Notes under the pieces: model-generated | Told to the model about the DNA's origin: nothing | What the model saw: the letters and a program-made list of their open reading frames with translations, nothing else | Database searches by the model: none | Translations under genes and position numbers: made by a program | Part shown: positions 1-10,600 of the stretch, piece by piece | Layout of the letters: each line of letters begins with the position of its first letter | Numbering within the stretch: position 1 is the stretch's first letter | DNA from: Mytilus trossulus | Taxonomy: Eukaryota; Mollusca; Bivalvia; Mytilida; Mytilidae | Reading direction: 5' to 3' | DNA: 64,000 bases | Assembly: GCF_036588685.1 (NCBI RefSeq) | Contig: NC_086376.1 | Coordinates: forward strand, 28,371,930-28,435,929

Positions 1-2877
1 GGTGGAATTGTAGGAGAGATGTAATATCCGGAATCCAAAAATATTTTCTCCAGGAAGATTTGCTATAGACATGATAGAATCTAATTTTCATATTGCTTTG
101 CATGATATATTTTGCATGTATCTACTATTGATATATAATATTTTATACTGTCAATATAATCTAAGTAAAATAAATCAATTTAAATAAATAAGCTAAAACA
201 ACATGTCAGGTACATGTAGGACATACATGAACAGGACTTTGTAAACACGAGAGTGCATACACTGAAATGTCTCGGCTGCTTTAAATTTCCCGAATATTGA
301 TATGTTTAAAGTCTCAATATTTTTACATCAAGCATCACATAAATCAATCTTTTTAGAAATGCAAGCAAGACAGATCAAGGTCGTATATATCCTGACAGAC
401 AGGCATGTACCAGGGTTCTTGCTAAGAATTTTTGAAGGCAAGTCCAGGGACTCATCATTTTTAGTCATGATGAGTCCAACAGCAAGAAGAAAATATTTTA
501 TCGCAATATAATGTAATATTTTAGTCTCCATTTCCTAACAGAGCAATGAAATGACATTAAATTCAGATCACTTTTAAACTTTTGCTATAAAATGATGATA
601 TTTGTTTTTAACTGTGTTCAGTTTATACAAAATATTTTAATCTTGATGCATCTGTGGACTCACCAGTTTTGAAAATGGTGAGTCCAGACAGATTTTGATG
701 AGCCCAGGACTCATGGACTCACCTTAGTGAGAATCCTGATGTACACCTTAAAATCATTCCATGCACCTATTTTAGTATTATAGTTGACCTATTGCTTATG
801 CAGTGATTTTGCTAGCGCTCGTCACTTTCGTATTTTACGAAAAGGTTTTCGAAATGACGAAAATATTTCACATCAATTTCGTCACTTAAATTTGGAAAGT
901 GTAAAAATATTTACACATCAAATTACTTGAATTCTACCTGTCTTTATGTTTCTGACAAGTTTATGACCCTCAGGTAATTAACGTTTACCAAAGGTGTTAA
1001 AAGTTGTGATGACAAGTAATCCGCCTATCGCCAATCAGATGGGTCACTAATCCCTTAATTATTATTATAAAACCTCATAAATGACCATCATAATAATCTA
1101 TTTAAGTTAAATCAGTCAGTCAGCATTTCATTTTAATCATTTCTCACAATTCTGTCGTATTTTAGTCATTTGAACAAAATTGATAATCTTCCCGGACATT
1201 TCAACTTTATTTTAATTTCAATATTTCCCTTACGATCATAATTTGCAGTTTGCTTGTCGTAGTTTCGTCATTTTAACGTATTTTAGTCATACTTTATATA
1301 AATATTCATCAAAAACTTTCGACAACTTCGATTAAAAAGAATGAACTTTATTCAAAACGTAAATATTTTCACTTGCAAACAGGTGCTTCCTGTTCTATGT
1401 ATTGCGCATGCGTAAAAGTTTGTAGATGAATCCGGTTTTATTCTAAAATTATTATTCAATTGTCACTTCCTGCTTTCATTTCATTTCGTTTAAAAATCGA
1501 AAGTAAACGTGATCTACAGTCATTAGAATCGTCACATTAAGTATAGATGCAGATCCTTCTATCAAATATTAAAGAAATTGATTCCAAATAGATATTCAAA
1601 CGTATTTTCAAGGATATAAATGATTGTGAAGTGAAAAAGTTGTTACAAGTTCATTTGTGCAGTGGTTTAAAAAATAGAGGCACCCAACTTTTGTTTAGGG
1701 GTGTGCCCTGAAAATAACTGAAGTGAAGTTGTGAACCATATTACCAGATCCCTGTTCTTATCTTCATATATTAGCATCACGTCAGTCAATTCATTCAATA
1801 TTGCCAATAACTGCCTACATTAGCAATTCTAAAGTCTTCAAAGATCCTAGACTAGTCCTTGAAGGACTTGGACATATATGTATAGCTAGTTTGATAAACA
1901 TCCTAGACCCCTTGCTATTATAAAAAATAAGGCTGATTTTTATCACGCGCAAAAGTGACTAAAGCCCTCAAAATCCTAGCTGAAACCCTGCTTACAAAAT
2001 GTATGACAATTGATATACAGATCAAAACACACAAACTAACAAGACTACCATTGACCATTTCAATGAACTATGAAAAGGAGGTCACAGTCAGATGAACCAT
2101 GCCAGACAGAATTGTACGACTTACAATCTTTCAGTACACCAAAAATAGTGGTCGGACCTAATAATTGAAATTTTGAATTTACAAGACTTAAAACAATTGT
2201 TATTAGAGGTAGTATAAAGATAACCATGAATTAACGTCCGGGAAACTATTTAAATATTTTTTGTAAATATTGTTTTGGTTTATTGGTGTTTTACAGCACA
2301 GTTAGCTGTTTCATGGCAGTCACCCATTGGTGCAAAGATCTACATGTATAGTGCTCGTAGAGAACCATTTGGCAGGAAAATTAACAATCCTTGTAAAATT
2401 TTGGAAGGCTCCAACCAATGAAAGTTATGAAACATCTGGAGAGATGTACATATCCTGGTACCCCCAAAATTTTAACATTCCCTAAGTAAATAAGAATAAT
2501 ATGTTTTTTTTTCTTCAAAATACAAGTTTTTTTCTTAAAATTCCAGTGTCGAGAGATTTGAATTCTGGCAGCTTGGATTTCAAGCTTAATATACAATGTA
2601 CACCTCAATAATTTAAAGTATACAGTCGCTGTCCTGTGCAATTGTTTTCAAATATGTAATTTATTAAGATAATAAATACTGTGTTTTACATGTTTTAAGA
2701 GGGTGTGTATACATAGTATGCATTTAGCCAAAAAAAAGCTTATCTTCACTTTGGCCTTCAAACAATTGCATACAAATTAGCAAATTAAATTAAACAGATA
2801 TTGTTTAAAACATATAAGAAAAATCTCCACTTCATGCAGCTTGTAAAATAAAATAAAATATGATACTAACTAGATAT
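1..2877. other. Intergenic, no gene seen
   Basis: AT-rich sequence with only short chance reading frames on both strands. Around 440-730 the phrase GGACTCA(T/C)C recurs in both orientations, and at 800-1300 fragments of CGTCATTT / AAATGACG recur. Both look like decayed repeats rather than a gene. Nothing with protein-family character was seen. Confidence 0.6.
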
Positions 2878-3012
2878 AGGAAGATGTGGTGTGAGTGCCA
2901 ATGAGACAACTCTCCATCCAAATAACAATTTAAAAAGTAAACCATTATAGGTTAAAGTACGGCCTTCAACACGGAGCCTTGGCTCACACCGAACAACTAG
3001 TATGTATATAAA
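2878..3012 (+). repeat. Dispersed mussel-type repeat (GCCAATGAGACAAC family)
   Basis: It begins AAGATGTGGTGTGAGTGCCA and continues with GCCAATGAGACAACTCTCC and CGGCCTTCAACACGGAGCC. Related blocks occur at 61105-61205 and, on the minus strand, at 38863-38912. I recognise this family from Mytilus sequence in general. No coding content is visible, and the transposition class is not evident from this copy. Confidence 0.6.
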
Positions 3013-3029
3013 GTAAAAAAACAAAATAC

Positions 3030-3343
3030 AGAAATCTGGTGAGAATTCTAAATGGAAATACCCTAAGCAAATGGTAAAGTCAAAAGCTCAAACACATCAA
3101 AGCAATAGTTAACGATGGTCATATTCCTGACTCAGTTTGATCTAAACCTCTCACTTGTATGATTATTTTATGCAACTATCTGATAGTTGCATGAAATTCC
3201 ATTATATTGACAACAATGTGTGAACAAATCAAACAGAAATGATAGGTAAAAATATCAAAAATAGTGGTACAGCACTGAGCGTAAATTACATGTAATCATC
3301 AGAATATGTAGTAAATTACATGTAATCATCAGAATATGTAGTA
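3030..3343 (+). repeat. Dispersed repeat (TCATATTCCTGACT family) with a 30-bp tandem duplication
   Basis: Contains CAAAAGCTCAAACACATCAA, GGTCATATTCCTGACT, CCTCTCACTTGTATGA and GTAAAAATATCAAAAATAG in the same order as copies at 4266, 5428, 26505, 46032 and 62440. At its right end a 30-bp unit starting GTAAATTACATG is repeated exactly twice (3281-3340). Non-coding. Confidence 0.6.
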
Positions 3344-4265
3344 CATAATTTGACATTGTAATTTGTAGAACTTTCACGACAGCATGTTCAGTAGGTCATT
3401 AAAATATATGTATATATAAATCTAATCTTACTTTCAATACTTCACAAATAAAATGGGAAATCCCAATTTAATATAATTTGGAGGTTGGAAATTTGCCAAA
3501 TATAACCAAAACAAAAGGGAGGCACTTTGGAAACATGTGTACATATGCATCACCCCTACCAACTGCGATGTACGAAAATTTCAATTACGAAGAGGAAATA
3601 GCATTGCACATTTATTAAGAGTAACTAACTTAAGTTAATGAGATATATTGTTTTTATGAAACTGCCTCTACGAGTTGTCTTTAGCTCGCAGCATCCCCAA
3701 CAGTGGCAACAGATTTTCGCAGTTCTCGATCGACAATAGAGCAATGAGAAATGATTGCAAAATTAGTAAGCAAGCAACATGCGACTAGGGCCTTATGAGA
3801 ACCGATACAAGATGTGAGAACAAACAGTTAACGTAAAACAACACAGGCATGCAGGTGAGGTTGACTCACAGTATTTACTGCTAGCAAATCAACACATAGC
3901 CACCATTTTGAATAAATATTCTTCCGCAGAATTATATATTTCATACAATGTGAATCCAATTGCAAAAGAAATTTAAAAATATCAGATAATATATTGAAAT
4001 AATTTTCCTTTTATCTCATAATGATAATATATTAGAAAATATGTCTCGTATTGAATCATTACATATAATGCTTAGAACTACTTTTTTGTAGATAATACGT
4101 CTCCCTGAGTTCACCTCCTTTTTTCTTAAGAAAGTGTGGACACAGACATGTGTTGTCTGATGGGCGATTTTGATATAAGTCTCACTAAAAATCCACTCCC
4201 TTACAAATCGTTGTCATTTCTATAAATTGATAAAAATTAAGAAGCTATTGAAAGTATGACCTTGA

Positions 4266-4480
4266 CTAAGTAAAAATCACAAAAATACATCTCCGAGGAA
4301 AATTCAAAACGGAAAGTCTGTAATCAAACAGACGAACATCAAACGAGGATAACATCTGTCATATTCCTGACTTGATACAGGCATTTTCTTTTGTAGAAAA
4401 TAGTTGATTGAACCTCGTTGTATAGCTAGATAAACCTTTCACTTGTATGACAGTCGCATCGATGTTAAATAATATTGGAA
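4266..4480 (+). repeat. Dispersed repeat (TCATATTCCTGACT family), second copy
   Basis: Same ordered blocks as the copy at 3030: TCCGAGGAAAATTCAAAACG, CTGTCATATTCCTGACTT, GTAGAAAATAG and TCACTTGTATGACAGTCGCA. It is 3' truncated relative to the copy at 5428. Non-coding. Confidence 0.6.
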
Positions 4481-5099
4481 TTTCCAAGCGAGATAACCCA
4501 AGTTGTTTCAGAATTTTTTTTAAAAGCTCAGTCTGCTAGTTTTAAATTGCTCACAGAAATATAATTTTATTATGACACATGATATTTCGTATGTTTATTT
4601 AAATTGAGTCTTCATAATTTTGGTAAATTGACATAACCTCGGTTTTGAATGTATCTGTGTTATTTTATTATTCATTTTTTATCGAAATATATATCATGGC
4701 CATGGTATAAAAAAATTATAAACAAAATACATCATTTTGATACATTTTTCTGTATCAAATCTCTTACAATTCGATAGAACTTCCAACAACAATTACCACT
4801 TTTATTTTTTGTATTCCCAAATGAGAATCCAAAAGAGTAATCAATAGAGTTGGTCTTGTTTTGTTTCGTAAAAATAGAATGGTTAAAGTAGATACAATTA
4901 TATTGTCCAAAGTAGGGACAAACGGTACTTAGTAATAAAATACAACATTCCAAACTGTTGATTGGACAACATATTTATTCAATTTTGGAGGACGTGTTTT
5001 TGAAGGATGCTGACTCCAAACAGTATATTCTTATATAGAAAATAAATATATAAGCTTAAAGCAGTACCCTTTAACTTACATCAGAAATTGACAATAGGG

Positions 5100-5425
5100 A
5101 TCGGCTGAATACTTGTGAAAAGTGTAGTAAAGTCAAATGTACATTAGCTGTATTTGGGAAAACCTTTAAGAATTTTTGGTCCTCAATACTCTTAAACTTC
5201 GTACTTTATTTGGCCTTTGACATTTTATTATTCGAGTGTCACATCAGTGTCTTTTGTAGACGAAACGTGCGTCTGGCGGAAATATATAAAATTGCATCCC
5301 TGGTATCTTTGATGAGTTTATTTACAACCACATGATCGATACCAATGCTGGTGGAGTTTTTATTCCCAGAGTGTAGCACCAGCCCATTAGTCAGCACTTC
5401 TGTGTTGACATGAATTATCATTGAT
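5100..5425 (+). repeat. Hammerhead-bearing dispersed element, junction of two units
   Basis: It contains the body seen in other copies (TAGCTGTATTTGGGAAAAC, CTTCGTACTTTATTTGG), then a damaged hammerhead at 5236-5279, then GATGAGTTTATTT. The sequence then runs into TAGTCAGCACTTCTGTGTTGA and CATGAATTATCA. In the copy at 28530-28870 those last blocks lie upstream of the ribozyme. This copy therefore looks like the end of one unit joined to the start of the next, as expected from head-to-tail units or reverse transcription of a circular RNA. It resembles metazoan retrozymes and Penelope-like terminal repeats. Confidence 0.55.
5236..5279 (+). ncRNA. Broken hammerhead ribozyme remnant
   Basis: Stem II (GTC TTTTGTA GAC), GAAA, the stem III region and the cleavage triplet GTC are all present. 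The catalytic heptamer CTGATGA is replaced by CATCAGT, so the core cannot form. The 8 nt between the two GTC trinucleotides are ACATCAGT. This is one base from the reverse complement of the expected ACTGATGA, so a micro-inversion is possible. Judged inactive. Confidence 0.55.
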
Positions 5426-5427
5426 AA

Positions 5428-5745
5428 AAAGTAAAATCACAAAAATACTGAACTCCGAGGAAAATTCAAAACGGAAAGTCCATAATCAAATGGCAATTAA
5501 AATCAAAAGCTTAGACACATCAGACAAATGGATAACAACTGTTATATTCCTGACTTCAGTTGGTACATGCATTTTCTTATGTAGAAAATGGTGGATTGAT
5601 CCCGGTTTGAAACCTAGCTAAATCTCTCAGTTGTATGACAGTCGCATCAAATTTCATTATATTGACTACGATGCTTGAACAAAAAAAACAGACGTATTAG
5701 GTAAAAATGTCAAAAATACAGCAGTCAACATTGTGTTATAATCTT
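5428..5745 (+). repeat. Dispersed repeat (TCATATTCCTGACT family), long copy
   Basis: Directly follows the hammerhead element. Ordered blocks are CTCCGAGGAAAATTCAAAAC, GGATAACAACTGTTATATTC, GTAGAAAATGGTGGATTGA, TTGTATGACAGTCGCATC and GTCAAAAATACAGCAGTCAA. This is one of the fullest copies in the window. Non-coding; short frames inside it are not genes. Confidence 0.65.
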
Positions 5746-5814
5746 ATTTACTAAAATAAAACAAAAAAAACAAAACAAATTTGTTACAATGAAGCACAAA
5801 ATGGCACATAGACC

Positions 5815-5871
5815 CAATCTAACTAAAACCAATCTCTCATCGCTCCCGTTTTCTGATATGTCGCGTGGGAC
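5815..5871 (+). repeat. Half copy of the CAATCTAA terminal-repeat MITE
   Basis: Starts CAATCTAACTAAAACCAATC and continues CGCTCCCGTTTTCTGATATG and TCGCGTGGGA. This matches, read in reverse, the end of the complete element at 32379-32630. Only one end is present; it is fused at about 5870 to another repeat. Confidence 0.5.
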
Positions 5872-6195
5872 GCCATCATGAGTTGGTTGACAGTTATAGA
5901 ATATCTGCTTTACAGAAAACGACGGATATCTTCCAATTATCGTATCTACAAATCCGTTCTATTTCCATTACAAATTATCAGCCGATTTAGACGTATTACC
6001 GTGTTTGTATAAAATGAAAACATGACGGGAATGACAACACAACAGGTGCCACATGTGGAGCAGAATCTGCCTACCCTTCCGATCCACCTGAAATTACCCC
6101 TATGTTTTTACAGAATTCATGTTTCTCAGTATTTAGTATTTCATGTTGTGTTTTGAAGGATTGTTTGTTCACTATAGCTATTCGTCATTGTACCC
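5872..6195 (-). repeat. Dispersed repeat (GTGCCACATGTGGAGCAG family), reverse copy
   Basis: On the minus strand it contains CCAACTCATGATGGCG and, further along, CTGCTCCACATGTGGCAC. These blocks belong to the same family as the plus-strand copies at 9575-9848 and 56335-56410. Non-coding. Confidence 0.5.
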
Positions 6196-7640
6196 AACTC
6201 ATTGGAGAAATTATTAATCAATGGACCTCGATTGTGCACGATATAGTATAGTGTGCTACTATTGGGACAAATAATATCAAAATTATAGAAAAGTCTACCA
6301 GCTTTAACTCAAAATATGAAAACTTCCAAGTAAAGGAAGCAAATTGAGTTTGCCCTTTTTTTTTAACTAGACCAAATCAATACTTAACATAAGGATTCAG
6401 CCTTTACTTAATATTTCATGCATGAAAGAAATAGATTGGGAAAGTGTATGAAAAAAAAATTGCAAGTTTTTACACTGTTTCTACACTAGGGACTATATTT
6501 AGTTGTCTAGACAACGAAAAGAAAACTAAAGGACGATACTGTGTCCTTGGACCATCATGCATGTAACTTCGACGAAGACATTACTAGGATTGGTATGATA
6601 CATATCTGACATGGTCTATCAGATTCAAAACAATTAGAAAAGTTACACATTTTCTGGAAGCATTTCTAAATAAGCGCGATGGTCACAGGACACAAACAAT
6701 GATAAAAAAACACAAAACTTATTGGCATGTTTTCACTTACCAAGCAGGTATAATACTTACACATTAGTTCTGTTCCACGATCCTTTGTAATTTCAACTAA
6801 AGACGAAGAACTGTATCTTGTTTCATTGTATTGGACAAATACATTGCACAAGTGTCCTTACAGACAAAGGTTAATTGTTGGATCTTCAAAGTGCTCCACG
6901 AAACCTTTTCTAAATTATTAACTTAGAAATTTTATCTGCAAATTACGCTGTATACTTGGCTTTAAAGTTATTGTGAAGCTTCATATTCTTTGCGCGGCGT
7001 GAATAAGATGAGGTTAGGATGAAAATAACCGTGTAAGACCAAACAACAATTACTAGCTTGTACTTAAAATATTCCGGAAATACTTTCACAAGCTTGAATA
7101 AAAAAAAATACAAACATTAGATGAAGAAAAAGGGGAAAAGAAACAAATGACATCCAGCAGAATGAAACGGAAGAAGAAGAAAAAAACAGACGCCTAACTG
7201 AATGTATTCGTATTCCTAATGAAGGATAAACACATTGTTTAATTTGTGTTTTACCCATCTCAATTGCATTTCACATGCCATGTGCCTACATGTGTTTCAA
7301 TATAAGTGATGATGAAGTTAGTTTGATTCTGTTTTTGAGGACAAAAATAGCCACGATTATTCGTTAAATGTATAAACGTTCACAGGGAAAACAAAGTAAT
7401 TATTATTTATAAAGTCAATATTATATATGGTGTATTCTTATATAATGTGACACCACGAGCCCTTCTGAGAGAATAAACAATGTAAAGTTGACTGCACTTG
7501 CTTTTTGAAGATTTCCCAACCACAAAACAAACACAAACAGGAGTCCAATTTCATCTTATGATCTCTAATGATGAGCAATAAAACAAAACAATAGACTATA
7601 AAATAAAATTGCTTGATTGTGTTGGAGTGGATTGTAATCA
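6196..7640. other. Intergenic, nothing recognised
   Basis: AT-rich sequence upstream of the protease gene. Only short chance frames are seen on both strands. No repeat family or motif stands out apart from homopolymer runs. Confidence 0.5.
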
Positions 7641-7647
7641 AGATTAC

Positions 7648-7656
7648 TATAAATAA
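7648..7656 (+). promoter_or_regulatory. Candidate TATA box of the protease gene
   Basis: TATAAATAA lies 50 bp before the ATG at 7698. A start site about 30 bp downstream (near 7678) would leave a 5' leader of about 20 nt. A second TATAAAATAA lies at 7597-7606. A TATA promoter fits a highly expressed, tissue-restricted digestive or secreted enzyme gene. Not tested. Confidence 0.4.
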
Positions 7657-7697
7657 TAAGAATGTTCTGTCCTGTTCTATGCAACTCTTCTCTTAAG

Positions 7698-10600
7698 ATG
7701 AAGACACTTGTATTGGTAGTTTGTGCTTTCATTTATACAGACGCTGCCTCGGTACCGAAATGGAGACAGAAAAGTAAGAGTAATAATTGATAATTTCTAA
7801 AAATACAATTAGCTTCTCAACAAGTATTTCATCTCTACTATTGACATGATTTAAATCATTATCATTTGCAAAATGGATGCGTGTATCGAAACTCTCTCGA
7901 TATTGTGATATATGCCTTACATTTTTAAATGTAAAAAAAAATGAAAATAAAAAAGTATAATTTAACGAGTTTTTAACACAAACACTCTTTTCCGTAAAAA
8001 TAATTGCTCGTATCGAAGATCATTCGATTACACACTTTATTGATATCATTCGATTACACACTTTATTGATATCATTCGATTACACACTTTATTGATATCA
8101 TTCGATTACACACTTTATTGATATCATTCGATAACACTTTATTGATATCATTCGATTACACACTTTATTGATATCATTCGATTACACACTTTATTGATAT
8201 CATTCGATTACACACTTTATTGATATCATTCGATTACACACTTTATTGATATCATTCGATTACACACTTTATTGATATCATTAAACAATTCTCAAAAGAG
8301 GACAGGGTATTGTTTCTAAAGTATTATCATCACGATATGGAGCATGATGACCGTAATTGAGAACTTCATCAAAGTCAGTTAGTCATCATATCGGTAGCTG
8401 GTTTGACAGCTTTTTTCACTGTTTAATGTGCTTGTTCCATTTATTGCATTCATTTGATGTTTCTATATATTCAAAATGTATGTACTAATACTTCCTTTTA
8501 GCATGTTTAATGTGTGTCTTTGTGTATGGATAAATGATTTTTAAGCAAGTATAAATGAATCTACCATTATATAATTATGTCAATAAGACTCTTAGATGTC
8601 AAACATTATTCAAACACCATATAGAACTAAATATTGCAGTATGTGTGTCTGTATATTGTCCTGAACGAGTTTTAAAAAGCTGTAAGGTGGGTCTGTTGTA
8701 ACTCCCTGTTCTCTTTTAAATCTTGTATATCACTACGTCAACAGGGTCCGTGAAATTCAGTCATTGGCCGATAGCTGCGGGTAAGAACTGGTTCCCGGAT
8801 GACGGAACAAGTGGAACTGGCGATGGTAGCTACCCAGGAGGACCTGGTGGACTACCTGGGGGCGATGGCAGTTACCCTGGGGGACTACCCGGGGATGGTG
8901 GTGGAGGATGGTTTCCAGGAGCGACAACTACACCGGTTCCAATATGTGAGTTTATATATTAATGAAAAATCCGTGTCGTTCGTTTCTAATATTTCATGCC
9001 TCTGCATCACTGACTCTTAGCAAAGAACAGTAATACTTGCACGAAAGCGGCCGTATTTAACAATAACTTGGAAATTTAATCGACCTCCCAGAAACTGTTA
9101 AAGTTAACGACTCTTTAACATTTCTTACTTTTTGTTAAAACAATTGAATAACAGTAAACAAATTTGTTAAATTTAAAGGCTCTTCAACGACACTTTAAGG
9201 AACAACTGGGCCAAGATTATGTGAAATTATATGTTTTACAACATAATTTCAGCATGCAATGATGCAGGAGGATATTGTCTTTACGAGGCAAACTGTGGTG
9301 CAGAACCAGGTCCACAGTACGTGTGTGAAACGGAGGGTCTCGTCTGCTGTTTACCACCTGTCTGTAAGTAGATCGATAAAGGTTTTAAAATTACTACTAC
9401 TTTACAATACAGAAACGTTTGCAGTTCTATTTAAAAGGGAAAATCTGTAACGTTTATGATAGAAAAAAGTATATAAAGGACATGCATGTACTTTTGTACT
9501 TTTCATAGAAACTAACTAGTCGAACAAGAACAAAACAAGATACTAGTAAATTAATTGTAATCTAACGTTGGAAATTCCAAAAGAGAGGCAAAAAATACCA
9601 ATTAAAAGGGACACCCAAACTCACAGGTCGAAAACAAACTGAAAATGCCATGGCTAAAAAGAAACAAAGACATGCATACAAGCTATAGTACACAAAACAC
9701 AACATACAGTACAGACTTAGCAAATCGAACCCCACCAAAGACATAAGAATATATCCGCTACCATCTGTGTAATGGATACTCCAAAAGCTGTCAACCTACT
9801 CGTGATGGCGTTCGTGCAATTTACGAAAGAATTTTAACTATCTGGAACAGCTATGTAAATACATAACGACAATTAATTATTGTTTAAGTACCTGATTCAA
9901 CATGCGGAGTTACTAAAGAAGCCAGTACAAGAATCGTTCATGGTTCGGAGGCTGAGCATAACAAATGGCCCTGGCAAGCATCTCTCCAGACACTATCCGA
10001 CTTTCATTTCTGTGGAGGATCACTAATCCATGAACAATGGGTTATCACTGCTGCTCATTGTGTGGTAGATGGGTAAGAACGTGCTTATTTTTTACTATAA
10101 AACTTTCACTTATAATGAATAACAAGGTTTTTTTTGTGTTTCAATTTACCTTTTCGGCATACCTAAATGTGAGTTTATCTCATATTGAATAGATAAATAA
10201 ACTCATCATAGATTCCAGGATTAAATTTTGTATTAATTAATTAACGCCAGACTCATCAGTGACGCTCGAATAAAAAAAAAGTTAAAAAGCACAAATAAAT
10301 TACGAAGTTCAAGAGTATTGGAAAGAGACCAACTAAATAAACTTACAAAAATTGCTTACTTAATAAAGTCTGTGCATTTTTCTTCCAAATTGTTATTTGC
10401 ACATTCCTTGGTTAATATTTATGAGAGACAGGTTAATTTAAAAATAAAACTCTTTGATCTTGTAGAAGGGAAATGAAAGTAGTCCTAGGTGAACATGACA
10501 GAACAATTGCACATGGACCAGAAGTGACTGTCAATGTTGCAAAGCAAATCCTGGTAAACACAATTCTTTATTCAATAGAGACGCCGTTAAGCAAATCATA

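Noticed and set aside
8022..8279. 26-bp array as a CRISPR-like array
   Set aside because: The repeats are contiguous with no spacers, in an intron of a eukaryotic gene; it is a plain minisatellite.
8799..9020. 73-codon plus frame overlapping protease exon 2
   Set aside because: It is in the wrong frame relative to the spliced protease; the exon 2 frame continues the signal-peptide exon and runs into exon 3.
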